Shown here piece after piece: positions 8,209-15,917 of a stretch of 64,000 bases of DNA. The DNA lies in the NCBI GenBank assembly GCA_050331115.1, contig JBHJHD010000006.1, forward strand, positions 40,234 to 104,233. The letters run 5' to 3'. Source of the stretch: JBCCAG01 sp050331115 (lineage in GTDB: Bacteria; Cyanobacteriota; Cyanobacteriia; CAKZMO01). The notes below the pieces were generated by a model. It saw nothing but the letters and a program-made list of their open reading frames with translations. It was not told the origin of the DNA and ran no database searches. The first letter of the stretch is position 1; every line of letters starts with the position of its first letter. A program made the position numbers and the translations under genes.

Positions 8209-9993
8209 TTATCTGGGCAACACAACCCCCGCACTGCCCCCACCGCGCCGCTGCGGCTCTGCCGCCGCTAGCATGCTGCCGTTGGGAGACACCACGATTC
8301 CTGTAGCGGCTCCAATTTCCTCCACAGGCTGGAGCTGATGGCCCAGCGCCACCAGCGCTTGACCCACCGAGGTCTGCTCAAATTCTCCGTCCACTTGCGT
8401 AGCTTCCCCGTTGCGCTGAGAGATGCGGGCGGCGGCGATCGCCTCATCTAGAGGCAAACCAAAGTCGATGGCGTTGACGGCGATGCCCAGCACCGTGGTG
8501 ATGATGGTAGAGCCGCCCGGGGATCCAAAGGCCATCACGGTTCCATCAGGGGCAACGGCGATGGTGGGGGCCATACTGCTGCGGGGTCGCTTGCCGGGCT
8601 CCGGGGCGTTGGGATGCGGGGTGATGGCGTCGAAGTCGGTCAGCTCATTGTTGAGCAAAAAGCCGTAGCCAGGGACGACGATGCCAGAGCCGCCGGTAGA
8701 TTCGATGGTGAGGGTATAGGAGACGACGTTGCCTGCTGCGTCGGCGGTGGTGAGGTGGGTAGTGGAGAAGCCTTCGCCGTCTGAGCTAGCGGCGACGGAC
8801 TCCAAAACACCGCTGGGGCTGGGGTCGTCTTGAAAGGGATAGGGGTTGCCCGGAGTGGCGGGGGCGATCGCAGCGGTTTCGCCAATCAGGTCGCGGCGGG
8901 CGTCAGCATACTCAGGGGCGAGCAGTCCGGCCACGGGGACATCCACGTATTCGGGGTCGCCCAGGTAGGCAGCGCGATCGCCATAGGCCAGCCGCTCGGC
9001 TTCGATCAGCTGGTGCCAGGCCTGAGGGCGCTCTAGCTCAGAGAGATTCCCCCCTTCCAGCAAATTGAGCACCTGAAACGAGGTGATGCCGCCGCTGCTG
9101 GGTAAGCCCATGCCGTAGAGCTGGTGCTCCCGGTAAGTGCTGGTGACGGGGGGGCGGGCGACGACATGGTAGCGATCGAGGTCTGCCAAGGTCATGCCGC
9201 CAGAGATAATGGGGAAGGGGGGTGCGTCCACAGTGGGAGGCTGCTGCACCGTCTGCACAATGGCCACGCCGATGTCGCCTCGGTAGACAGCATTGGGTCC
9301 CACTTCAACAAGCTGGCGGTAGGTGCGGGCCAGATCGGGGTTGCTGAAGGTATCGCCTACGGTGGGGGGCTCGCCGTCGGGCAGGTAGAGATCGCGGGTG
9401 CTGGTAAAGGCGGCGAAGCGCTCCTGGTTGGCGGCGATTTGGGCGGCAAAGGTCTCGTCCACGGCAAACCCCGACTCGGCCAGGGCGATCGCGGGCTGCA
9501 GCGCTCCCCCTAGGGATAGGGTGCCGTAGCGCGACAGGGCCTCCTGCCACAGCAGCGGCGTTCCCGGCACGCCCACCGCCGCACCGCTGGAGATGCGGCT
9601 GGGGAAAAAAGGCAGATTTTCGTCGGGGCTGTCGGGGTCTTGAAACATTGTGGGGGACGCAGAAGCGGGAGCTTCTTCCCTACCGTCGAGGGTGATCACC
9701 GTGCCGTTAGCCTGCCGCAGCACCATAAAGCCGCCGCCGCCGATGCCGCAAGAGAAGGGCTCTACAACCCCCAGCGCCGCCGCTGTGGCGATCGCCGCAT
9801 CTATCGCATTGCCCCCCTGCTGAAGGACGTCAAGGCCAATCTGGGTGGCGCGGGTGTCTACGGAGGCGATCGCGCCGCCGCTGCCGCTGACCGAGGGGCC
9901 GAGGGGAGCCTGCGCCTGACCGGAGAGCCCGCCCCAAATGCAGACCAGCGTGACAAATAGGGCTAGAACGATTGCATTGATTCGGTGCCGCAC
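8209..9993 (-). CDS. ggt: Gamma-glutamyltransferase
   Basis: This 594-residue N-terminal-nucleophile hydrolase has an N-terminal signal segment (about residues 8-28), so it is periplasmic. Family blocks include ASVDTRATQIGLDVLQQGGN, GGGGFMVLR, the autocleavage site with the catalytic Thr in FSTTHLTTAD (near residue 408), the PRSSMAPTI segment and GSPGGSTIITTVL. It cleaves or transfers the gamma-glutamyl group of glutathione after self-processing into two subunits. It is oriented against the hydroquinone reductase, with 130 bp between the stops. The glutathione link with that gene is suggestive but they are not in one operon. Confidence 0.93.
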   Translation of the reverse strand: MRHRINAIVLALFVTLVCIWGGLSGQAQAPLGPSVSGSGGAIASVDTRATQIGLDVLQQGGNAIDAAIATAAALGVVEPFSCGIGGGGFMVLRQANGTVITLDGREEAPASASPTMFQDPDSPDENLPFFPSRISSGAAVGVPGTPLLWQEALSRYGTLSLGGALQPAIALAESGFAVDETFAAQIAANQERFAAFTSTRDLYLPDGEPPTVGDTFSNPDLARTYRQLVEVGPNAVYRGDIGVAIVQTVQQPPTVDAPPFPIISGGMTLADLDRYHVVARPPVTSTYREHQLYGMGLPSSGGITSFQVLNLLEGGNLSELERPQAWHQLIEAERLAYGDRAAYLGDPEYVDVPVAGLLAPEYADARRDLIGETAAIAPATPGNPYPFQDDPSPSGVLESVAASSDGEGFSTTHLTTADAAGNVVSYTLTIESTGGSGIVVPGYGFLLNNELTDFDAITPHPNAPEPGKRPRSSMAPTIAVAPDGTVMAFGSPGGSTIITTVLGIAVNAIDFGLPLDEAIAAARISQRNGEATQVDGEFEQTSVGQALVALGHQLQPVEEIGAATGIVVSPNGSMLAAAEPQRRGGGSAGVVLPR

Positions 9994-10083
9994 GATGTGA
10001 TGACTCCCTGTTGCGAAACTAAGGTGAGGCTTAGCTTAGATAAGTAAGGCTTGGTAAGCAGAAACGATACCTCATCTTCAGCG

Positions 10084-10449
10084 CTACTGAAACATTCGCT
10101 TGGCGTGGCTCATCAGCCAGCTGACTGCCGTAGCGCGGCGGGTTTTTCGCGGCTCTAGCTCGTCGATGGTGTAGCCCGTGAACCCTAGCTCGGTTTTGAG
10201 CAGCTGCTTATCCTGCTTAGGAATCGAGCGGGTGAGCCTGACGGTGGGGGGACGGCTATCGGTAAAGCGGGGCGGCTCAGGATAGGCCTCTCGCCACTCG
10301 GGGTCGACTTGGCCTGTGTTCCACTGCTCAGCCTCTGCGTCGTAGCGATAGCCCAGGTGATGCCACACCAGTCGGTTGACGGTAACGTCGTCTAGCTAGC
10401 CCTTGAGGATAGACCAGTAGGTCTCTGCCCTGAGGGAAGGAAGGGTCAT
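10084..10449 (-). pseudogene. DUF1823 family gene interrupted by an in-frame TAG
   Basis: The 94-residue open part beginning at the GTG at 10368 carries the cyanobacterial DUF1823 signature: LVWHHLGYRYD, WREAYPEPPRF, TVRLTRSIP.QDKQLLK and a TRRATAVSWLM end. Upstream the same frame continues back to an ATG at 10449 and reads MTLPSLRAETYWSILKG, then TAG at 10398-10396, then LDDVTVNRLV. Both flanks look like family sequence, so one nonsense codon seems to split an otherwise intact 121-residue protein. Function of the family is unknown. Either the gene is a recent pseudogene, a shortened protein starts at GTG, or the base is a sequencing error. Confidence 0.7.
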
Positions 10450-10507
10450 AAATAGGGGCAGGTCTTGAATACCTAAACGGTATCATCTTGACTTGGACCC
10501 TGTCAGC

Positions 10508-11707
10508 TCAAGAGGTCGACTTTACCGGCTTTGGACAGCTTTGAATCATCGACACCATCAAGTCCCGATATTGAGCCGCTATGTTTTCCCAGCTGAATCG
10601 GCTCGCGTTTTCCCGGGGAATATCTCCCCAGTCACGCTCCAAAGCCTGGGCCAGCGCAGCAGCATAGGCGTCAGCGTCGGTAACGTCGCAAAAGACCCCG
10701 GCCGCCGCGACGATAGCGCGGGGACTTTCCTCGTCGGTGGTCACCACAGGAATATTGCAGGCCATGGCCTGCAGGTAGACGTTGCCAAAGGGTTCACGGT
10801 CAGACGACAGCGTGAAGACATCCGCGCTGCGGAACACCGACGGCATCTCGTCAAACGGGAAGGTGCGAATCAAAATGCGATCGCGTCCGAGCTTCTCTTC
10901 TCCCATGGCTTGGTAGTAGTCGCGATCGGGGCCGCCGCCGCAGATCAGCAGGCTACCTTTCCCCAGCCGCTGAACGGCGTCGATGGCAAGGTGGACGCGC
11001 TTGTGGTCGCGCCGATCCAAGGAGGCCACGCAGAGAATGATGGGGCGCGGCATATCGATAGAAATTGGCTGCTGCTGTGGCGAGAAGCGCACCATGTCAA
11101 CCCCGTTGGGAATAATTGATGTCGACTGCTGTGGATGGGCGTTGCGGACGTAGTCCTCCATTTCTGATGAGAACACTACAAGGTGATCGGGGTGAAACTT
11201 CAGCGCTCGCGATAGAGATTTGCCGCCGCCGAGGAGTCCGGTGTGGGCCTTGAATAAGATGGGCGTATGGCGAAAGCAGCGCACAAAAGCGGCCGCGGCC
11301 ATACCGCCGTAGTCGTTACAGGGGAAAATCAAATCTGCGGGATGGGTCAGGAGCCGCAGCGCGCAGCCCGGAAAGCTGGTTAGGTGCTCAAAAACGATGT
11401 CGGGATGGGTCGAAATTCGCTTGAGCGCAGGATAAATCCAGGGTTGGCGGAACATTTTGCGGCCTATGGTGCGCGGTACGCCCCCGGCAGGGTAGTAATT
11501 GGGAACGATTGGATCACCGCCCAGCAGCTCAACGTCAAAGTAAGGGCTCAGGTGGCGGCTCATCTCAATCGCAAAGTTCTCCGTTCCACCGCTCCAGTTG
11601 ACGCCTGCGCTGGGGTGAATAATGGCGACGCGATACTGCGCGTCTGCGGCGTTAGGAGATGGTGTTGCGGTAGATTTCTTTTTAGGAAAGGGGCTTTTTG
11701 TAACCAT
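10508..11707 (-). CDS. GT4-family glycosyltransferase
   Basis: This 399-residue GT-B glycosyltransferase is the last gene of the minus-strand polysaccharide cluster. It has an N-terminal VAIIHPSAGVNWSGGTENF acceptor-side segment (after a variable 24-residue leader), SIIPNGVDMVRFSP at the interdomain link, ILCVASLDRRDHKRVHLAI opening the donor domain, and FTLSSDREPFGNVYLQAMAC, the E-x7-E-type retaining motif of GT4. It would add a sugar from a nucleotide donor to the lipid-linked repeat unit at the cytoplasmic face. Sugar identity is not predictable. Confidence 0.88.
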   Translation of the reverse strand: MVTKSPFPKKKSTATPSPNAADAQYRVAIIHPSAGVNWSGGTENFAIEMSRHLSPYFDVELLGGDPIVPNYYPAGGVPRTIGRKMFRQPWIYPALKRISTHPDIVFEHLTSFPGCALRLLTHPADLIFPCNDYGGMAAAAFVRCFRHTPILFKAHTGLLGGGKSLSRALKFHPDHLVVFSSEMEDYVRNAHPQQSTSIIPNGVDMVRFSPQQQPISIDMPRPIILCVASLDRRDHKRVHLAIDAVQRLGKGSLLICGGGPDRDYYQAMGEEKLGRDRILIRTFPFDEMPSVFRSADVFTLSSDREPFGNVYLQAMACNIPVVTTDEESPRAIVAAAGVFCDVTDADAYAAALAQALERDWGDIPRENASRFSWENIAAQYRDLMVSMIQSCPKPVKSTS

Positions 11708-11780
11708 AACTAGCTAAATTTAAGAATTCAGATACAAAAGTCAATTTTGAGGTTTAAATACAGGATAAAGCCCTAGTTTA

Positions 11781-13202
11781 CTAGCTTGGGCTTGGGCGAG
11801 ATTTCCAGTTGAGCCAAAGCTTTTGAATGACTTCCCAAGACTGTTTACTAGCAATCAAAAGCCCCCCATAAGATACTACAAAAAGCAGTACACTGAGGCC
11901 TAGCGGTAGAACAATGCCGCCTAGTAATGCGGGTAGCGTTGCCAGCAGAAATCCAATTCCCAAGCGATAGTTGGGAGAACCGAACGTTTGGCTAAAAAAG
12001 ATATGCATTAATCCATAGCTGGGCAGCGACAGGATTTCGGCTATGCCATATCCCCATATGCCATAGCGAGGAATTAAAAGCCCGCATCCCAGCCACAGCA
12101 GGCCAATATAAACGGCGTTAAACTGAGCCACCTTGTTGTTCTTTCCGATAGCGTAGAGTGCCCCGGAATGTAGATCAAATAGGGTAGCCACAATGATAGC
12201 TAAGGCGACAAGCGGAAATAGTCTAGCGCTAGGCAGCCAGCGCTCTCCAAACATCAGCGGGACGAGCCATAGTGCTAAGCAGGAAAACAGCGCACAAAAG
12301 GGACCCACAAGCAAAATCTGATAAGCCATTCCCTGACTGATGGTGCGGCGAATGCGATCCGGGGAATCGAGGAACTTGGCGATCACGCTAATAGACATGC
12401 GTCGGACTACAATTCGCAACATGGCAAGCTGCTCTACAAAGCGTACCGAAATGCTGACAAGACCGGCGGCTTCAATGCCCGCTAGACGGCTAACGAGCAT
12501 CGGTACGGTTAGCGCCCGCAAAGATAAGATCAGGTCAGAACCGGAGTAGGTCAGCCCGTAGTGAAGCGCGGGTTTGAGGGTCTTCATCTTCCAGCGCCAG
12601 CCCCACGAAACCGGCGAGAGCCATCGGGCTAGACCCAGCAGCAGGCCAAACTGAGCAATGACGCCAATAATCGGCCCCCAAACGGTTTGGTAGATGAGAA
12701 CAATGGGAATAGCGACAGCGTAGTTGGTTATCTGCGCCGCCGTCTCGATAAGACCAACCTCAGCGAAGCGCAGCTCCCGCTCCATCATGCCGACAGAGGC
12801 GCTAGCGAGCATCTCGAACCAAACCGGTAAGGTAAGCCAGCGGATCACCTGGGTAATCTCGGTGCGCTCTGTCCACCAGCCAAACGCCGGGGCCGAAAGG
12901 AACAAAAGACAGCAGAGCAAGAAGCCCACGGTGGTAAAAAAAGCCAGCACCTGCTCAGCGCTGTCGCGTGAAATGTCGGTTTGCCGAATCAGGTAGACGT
13001 TAAGCCCCAGTTTACAGATCCACTTGAAGAAGTAGAAAGTGCCTAGGGCGATCGCGACGATACCGTATTTTTCGGGTCCCAGTACGCGAGCAATTAGTAA
13101 AACGCTGACCAAGGAAAAGGCCGCTGCTACCAGCTTGCGCAACGTCAAAAAAAGACCTCCTCTGATAACCTTTTCTTTTAAGCCCTCTGGTCTTTCACTC
13201 AT
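11781..13202 (-). CDS. Wzx-type polysaccharide flippase (MOP superfamily)
   Basis: This 473-residue integral membrane protein has about 12-14 hydrophobic segments. Its start, GGLFLTLRKLVAAAFSLVSV followed by LLIARVLGPEKYGIVAIALG, is typical of oligosaccharide flippases of the PST/Wzx group. It would translocate undecaprenyl- or polyprenyl-linked repeat units across the plasma membrane for assembly by the neighbouring Wzy-like protein. It lies 126 bp downstream of that gene. A second, unrelated flippase is encoded at 27396-28835, so the island may build two glycans. Confidence 0.88.
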   Translation of the reverse strand: MSERPEGLKEKVIRGGLFLTLRKLVAAAFSLVSVLLIARVLGPEKYGIVAIALGTFYFFKWICKLGLNVYLIRQTDISRDSAEQVLAFFTTVGFLLCCLLFLSAPAFGWWTERTEITQVIRWLTLPVWFEMLASASVGMMERELRFAEVGLIETAAQITNYAVAIPIVLIYQTVWGPIIGVIAQFGLLLGLARWLSPVSWGWRWKMKTLKPALHYGLTYSGSDLILSLRALTVPMLVSRLAGIEAAGLVSISVRFVEQLAMLRIVVRRMSISVIAKFLDSPDRIRRTISQGMAYQILLVGPFCALFSCLALWLVPLMFGERWLPSARLFPLVALAIIVATLFDLHSGALYAIGKNNKVAQFNAVYIGLLWLGCGLLIPRYGIWGYGIAEILSLPSYGLMHIFFSQTFGSPNYRLGIGFLLATLPALLGGIVLPLGLSVLLFVVSYGGLLIASKQSWEVIQKLWLNWKSRPSPS

Positions 13203-13328
13203 TTTTAACTCGCAGTATGTTGAGCTAGTTTTGAATTTGACAACCCTAAGTCAGTGTGGATAGGAAGGACGCTGAAGAGAACAAAGAACTGAACTTATGC
13301 CAGGGGTTAAGCCACGATTTTCTACCGC

Positions 13329-14783
13329 CTAGGCTGCTGTGTGTGGGCTGAGCGCGGGAGCCGAGTCAGGCTGAATCGATTGCGGGCGCTTCCAATCCCA
13401 GCCCACGGTGGCAAAAGCAACCCACCAGTAAAAAAACAGTGTGGTGTGTGTCCAAATATTTTCAGTTGACATGCCCACTATCATAGCCGCTAAAAACGCA
13501 AGCATTGCAGTGCAAATAGCTTGTTTCGATGGATTCCCCTTAGACAGTATCCAGAGTTGAACCAGACGTAGAAACTGAGCGAATATAAAAGATAAAAATA
13601 GAAATAGACCTACGACGCCCGTCTCTGCCAAAGCTCGAACGTAGTCATTGTGAGCATAGTTGGTAAATACCGTCAGAAACGAGCTAGTGTCGAGGCCGTA
13701 GCCTAGCCAGGGCGCATCTCGCCATGCGTCGATCAAAAAGGCCCATTGGGAAATACGCCAGTTGAAGCTGTTGCTGTCAAACCAGGAGAGCAACACCGCG
13801 CGCGACCAGTCTATATGGGGGTTGAGAAGGGGCGTTGCATACAGAGACCCTAGGCGCTCTCGACCAAACTCAGTACTGCCGAATAAAACAATCACTAGAG
13901 TAATAGCGATCGCCCCACCAATGAGCTTGGGCAGGCTCAATCGAGGCACAATCATGACAATAATGAAGGTGGCAAACATCGCCAAGCTTCCTAAGGCTTT
14001 TGTGCTGACCAAGAAAAACGCTAGCGTAGCCAGCAGTCCCAGCCAAGGCACCTTGAAAGTGCTCCTCTGGAGCTGCCAGAAAGTAAGCCCTATAAAGAAT
14101 AGGACAAAAGTTCCGAAGGTATTGGCGTGGCCTAAGCTTCCGCTAATGCGAGAGTTGGCCTCAAAAATCTCACCCCCATCAAATACCAGGACGGCAGGGA
14201 GCATGGACGGCGGCAGCAGCAGCTGCATTGTTGCTGTCACCAGCGGCACAATCAGCGCGAAGAATAGCGTTTGAATGACGGTCTCAGGGGGAATGCGGCC
14301 CTTGAGCTGCATAATCAGGAGGTACGCGAGTAGCCAAGATCCCACCCGAATCCACTCCCGAATGGCGATCGACATTAGAGGGGCGCTAGAGCTGCCTAGC
14401 CCTCCCAACGGAATGAACACAATCCAAAGGCCCTGCAGTCCAAGCCATATGGCAAACAGGAGCCAAAATCCATCTATTTGAATTTTTTTCCGAGTCAGCA
14501 GTAAATAGCTAACGTAGAGGATAGTGAGGGCATCCATACCTATGGCAAACGCTGCTGGAAGCTGTTGATCTGCGAATAGATCTAGGCTGCTGCGCAGTGA
14601 GAAAAGCCCCAAAACCGTATAATCGAACCGAACGAGAAGGCAGGCGAGCAGCCCAGCGACGACGAAAGCTACAGCAATCAACGCCGGTGCCTCTCCCACC
14701 AAAGCGCCAGCGGCAACGCCCAGTAGGGAACCACCTAAGCCAAGAAGGAGCGCGGGTTTAGATAGATTAAGAGGAAGCTGCAT
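13329..14783 (-). CDS. O-antigen ligase / Wzy-like polymerase family membrane protein
   Basis: This 484-residue protein has about 11-12 predicted membrane segments and a long periplasmic loop near residues 300-370. The loop contains SQWAFLIDAWRDAPWLGYG and YAHNDYVRALAETGVVGLFL, which match the conserved GxG...H(N)...ETG pattern of the O-antigen ligase/polymerase (Wzy_C, PF04932) family. The genes on either side (Wzx, Wza, Wzc-like) make a polymerase role in Wzy-dependent exopolysaccharide synthesis most likely. A ligase role cannot be excluded on sequence alone. Confidence 0.85.
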   Translation of the reverse strand: MQLPLNLSKPALLLGLGGSLLGVAAGALVGEAPALIAVAFVVAGLLACLLVRFDYTVLGLFSLRSSLDLFADQQLPAAFAIGMDALTILYVSYLLLTRKKIQIDGFWLLFAIWLGLQGLWIVFIPLGGLGSSSAPLMSIAIREWIRVGSWLLAYLLIMQLKGRIPPETVIQTLFFALIVPLVTATMQLLLPPSMLPAVLVFDGGEIFEANSRISGSLGHANTFGTFVLFFIGLTFWQLQRSTFKVPWLGLLATLAFFLVSTKALGSLAMFATFIIVMIVPRLSLPKLIGGAIAITLVIVLFGSTEFGRERLGSLYATPLLNPHIDWSRAVLLSWFDSNSFNWRISQWAFLIDAWRDAPWLGYGLDTSSFLTVFTNYAHNDYVRALAETGVVGLFLFLSFIFAQFLRLVQLWILSKGNPSKQAICTAMLAFLAAMIVGMSTENIWTHTTLFFYWWVAFATVGWDWKRPQSIQPDSAPALSPHTAA

Positions 14784-14855
14784 GGCAGAAGGCGGCTAGG
14801 GGAGTGACCTGAGGCGACTAGGGTTTTTAAGCAAGCGAATGATTAGATGCTGAGC

Positions 14856-15917
14856 TCAATTGCCAAAGATGTTAAGCAAAGCGCTAACCGGACTGAGCAT
14901 AGTGCCTAGAAATTCAAACAGGTTGGTAGTATTACTGCGGGATGACGCGCCGACAAGGATGACGTCTCCCTGGCGCAGCGGGCCAGAGCGTTGACCAAAC
15001 TCAAAGGTTTCCTCTTCCATGTCGCCGTCATCGCCAACGCGATAGAGGACAATACGGTTTAGGTTGGCGTCTGTTGTGGGGCCACCCGCCGCCGCAACGG
15101 CTTCACTGACGTTAACTTCCGGATCGACGGCTGTAGCGCCTGGGCTGCGAACCTCTCCTCCCACGTGGACGGTAATTTCTTCGGGGGCCAAGGTCGAGGA
15201 TAGGAGAACCTGCTCATTAGAAGCGGTATTGCTTGTCGATGAGACGATGATTTCATCGCCGTTGAGAATAACTGGATCGGCGTCTAAATCGCCTTGGAGC
15301 AGAACGTCCCAAAGGTTAACGCTCAGCTCCGTTTCATCCCCCCTTAAGGGCGCTGCAAGCGCTTGGGGAGCGCGCGATCGCCGGATGGTCACCGCAAGGA
15401 TGTCGGCGCTGGGCGTCAGTCCTCCGGCCAGCACCAGCGCATCGGTGAGGGTAAACTGCTGCTCTTCTGATAGATCGTTGAGGACGACGCTGTAGGGGCC
15501 AGGATTGATTACCTCGCCAATGACGCTTACCCGGAGCGGGCTGCGCTCGACGATAGAGAGCCCAACCTGGGGTCGCCGAACATAGGGCCGCATGGCGTCG
15601 GCAATGACTAGCGCCGCCTCTGACGGGGTCAGCCCAACGATGGCTATAGGGCCCGCTAAAGGAAGCTGTAGATAGCCGTCTGAGGTAACGGCTTGGGTGC
15701 CCGAAAGCTCTGGAAATCCAATAATATTGAGCGCAACCGTGTCGCCCTGGCGAAGCGCCTCTGTCGTCGCGCGCTCGACATCATCCGGGCGCTCATTAAT
15801 AGGGCGCGCGCCTCTGGCCGGGACGACGCCCTCTTGAGCCTGGACCACGTCTGCCCCCGTTAGAAGTAAAGCGATCGCCGCCGCCGCCGAACAGCTAAAT
15901 TGCATTATTAGTTTCAT
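14856..15917 (-). CDS. Wza-type polysaccharide export protein (Poly_export/SLBB)
   Basis: This 353-residue exported protein has a signal peptide (about residues 1-27). The polysaccharide export domain follows (EALRQGDTVALNIIGFPELS, then VTSDGYLQLPLAGPI and RRPQVGLSIVE), with two SLBB-type domains: VSVIGEVINPGPYSV near residue 130 and ITVHVGGEVRSPGATAV near residue 250. A C-terminal hydrophobic stretch may be the outer-membrane helix. It forms the outer-membrane channel for polysaccharide release. Its ATG overlaps the stop of the wzc-like gene by 4 nt, so the pair is translationally coupled. No lipobox Cys is evident in the signal peptide. Confidence 0.9.
   Translation of the reverse strand: MKLIMQFSCSAAAAIALLLTGADVVQAQEGVVPARGARPINERPDDVERATTEALRQGDTVALNIIGFPELSGTQAVTSDGYLQLPLAGPIAIVGLTPSEAALVIADAMRPYVRRPQVGLSIVERSPLRVSVIGEVINPGPYSVVLNDLSEEQQFTLTDALVLAGGLTPSADILAVTIRRSRAPQALAAPLRGDETELSVNLWDVLLQGDLDADPVILNGDEIIVSSTSNTASNEQVLLSSTLAPEEITVHVGGEVRSPGATAVDPEVNVSEAVAAAGGPTTDANLNRIVLYRVGDDGDMEEETFEFGQRSGPLRQGDVILVGASSRSNTTNLFEFLGTMLSPVSALLNIFGN

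Noticed and set aside
9124..9513. 129-codon plus-strand frame inside ggt
   Set aside because: It lies opposite an intact gamma-glutamyltransferase and reflects GC-rich codon structure.
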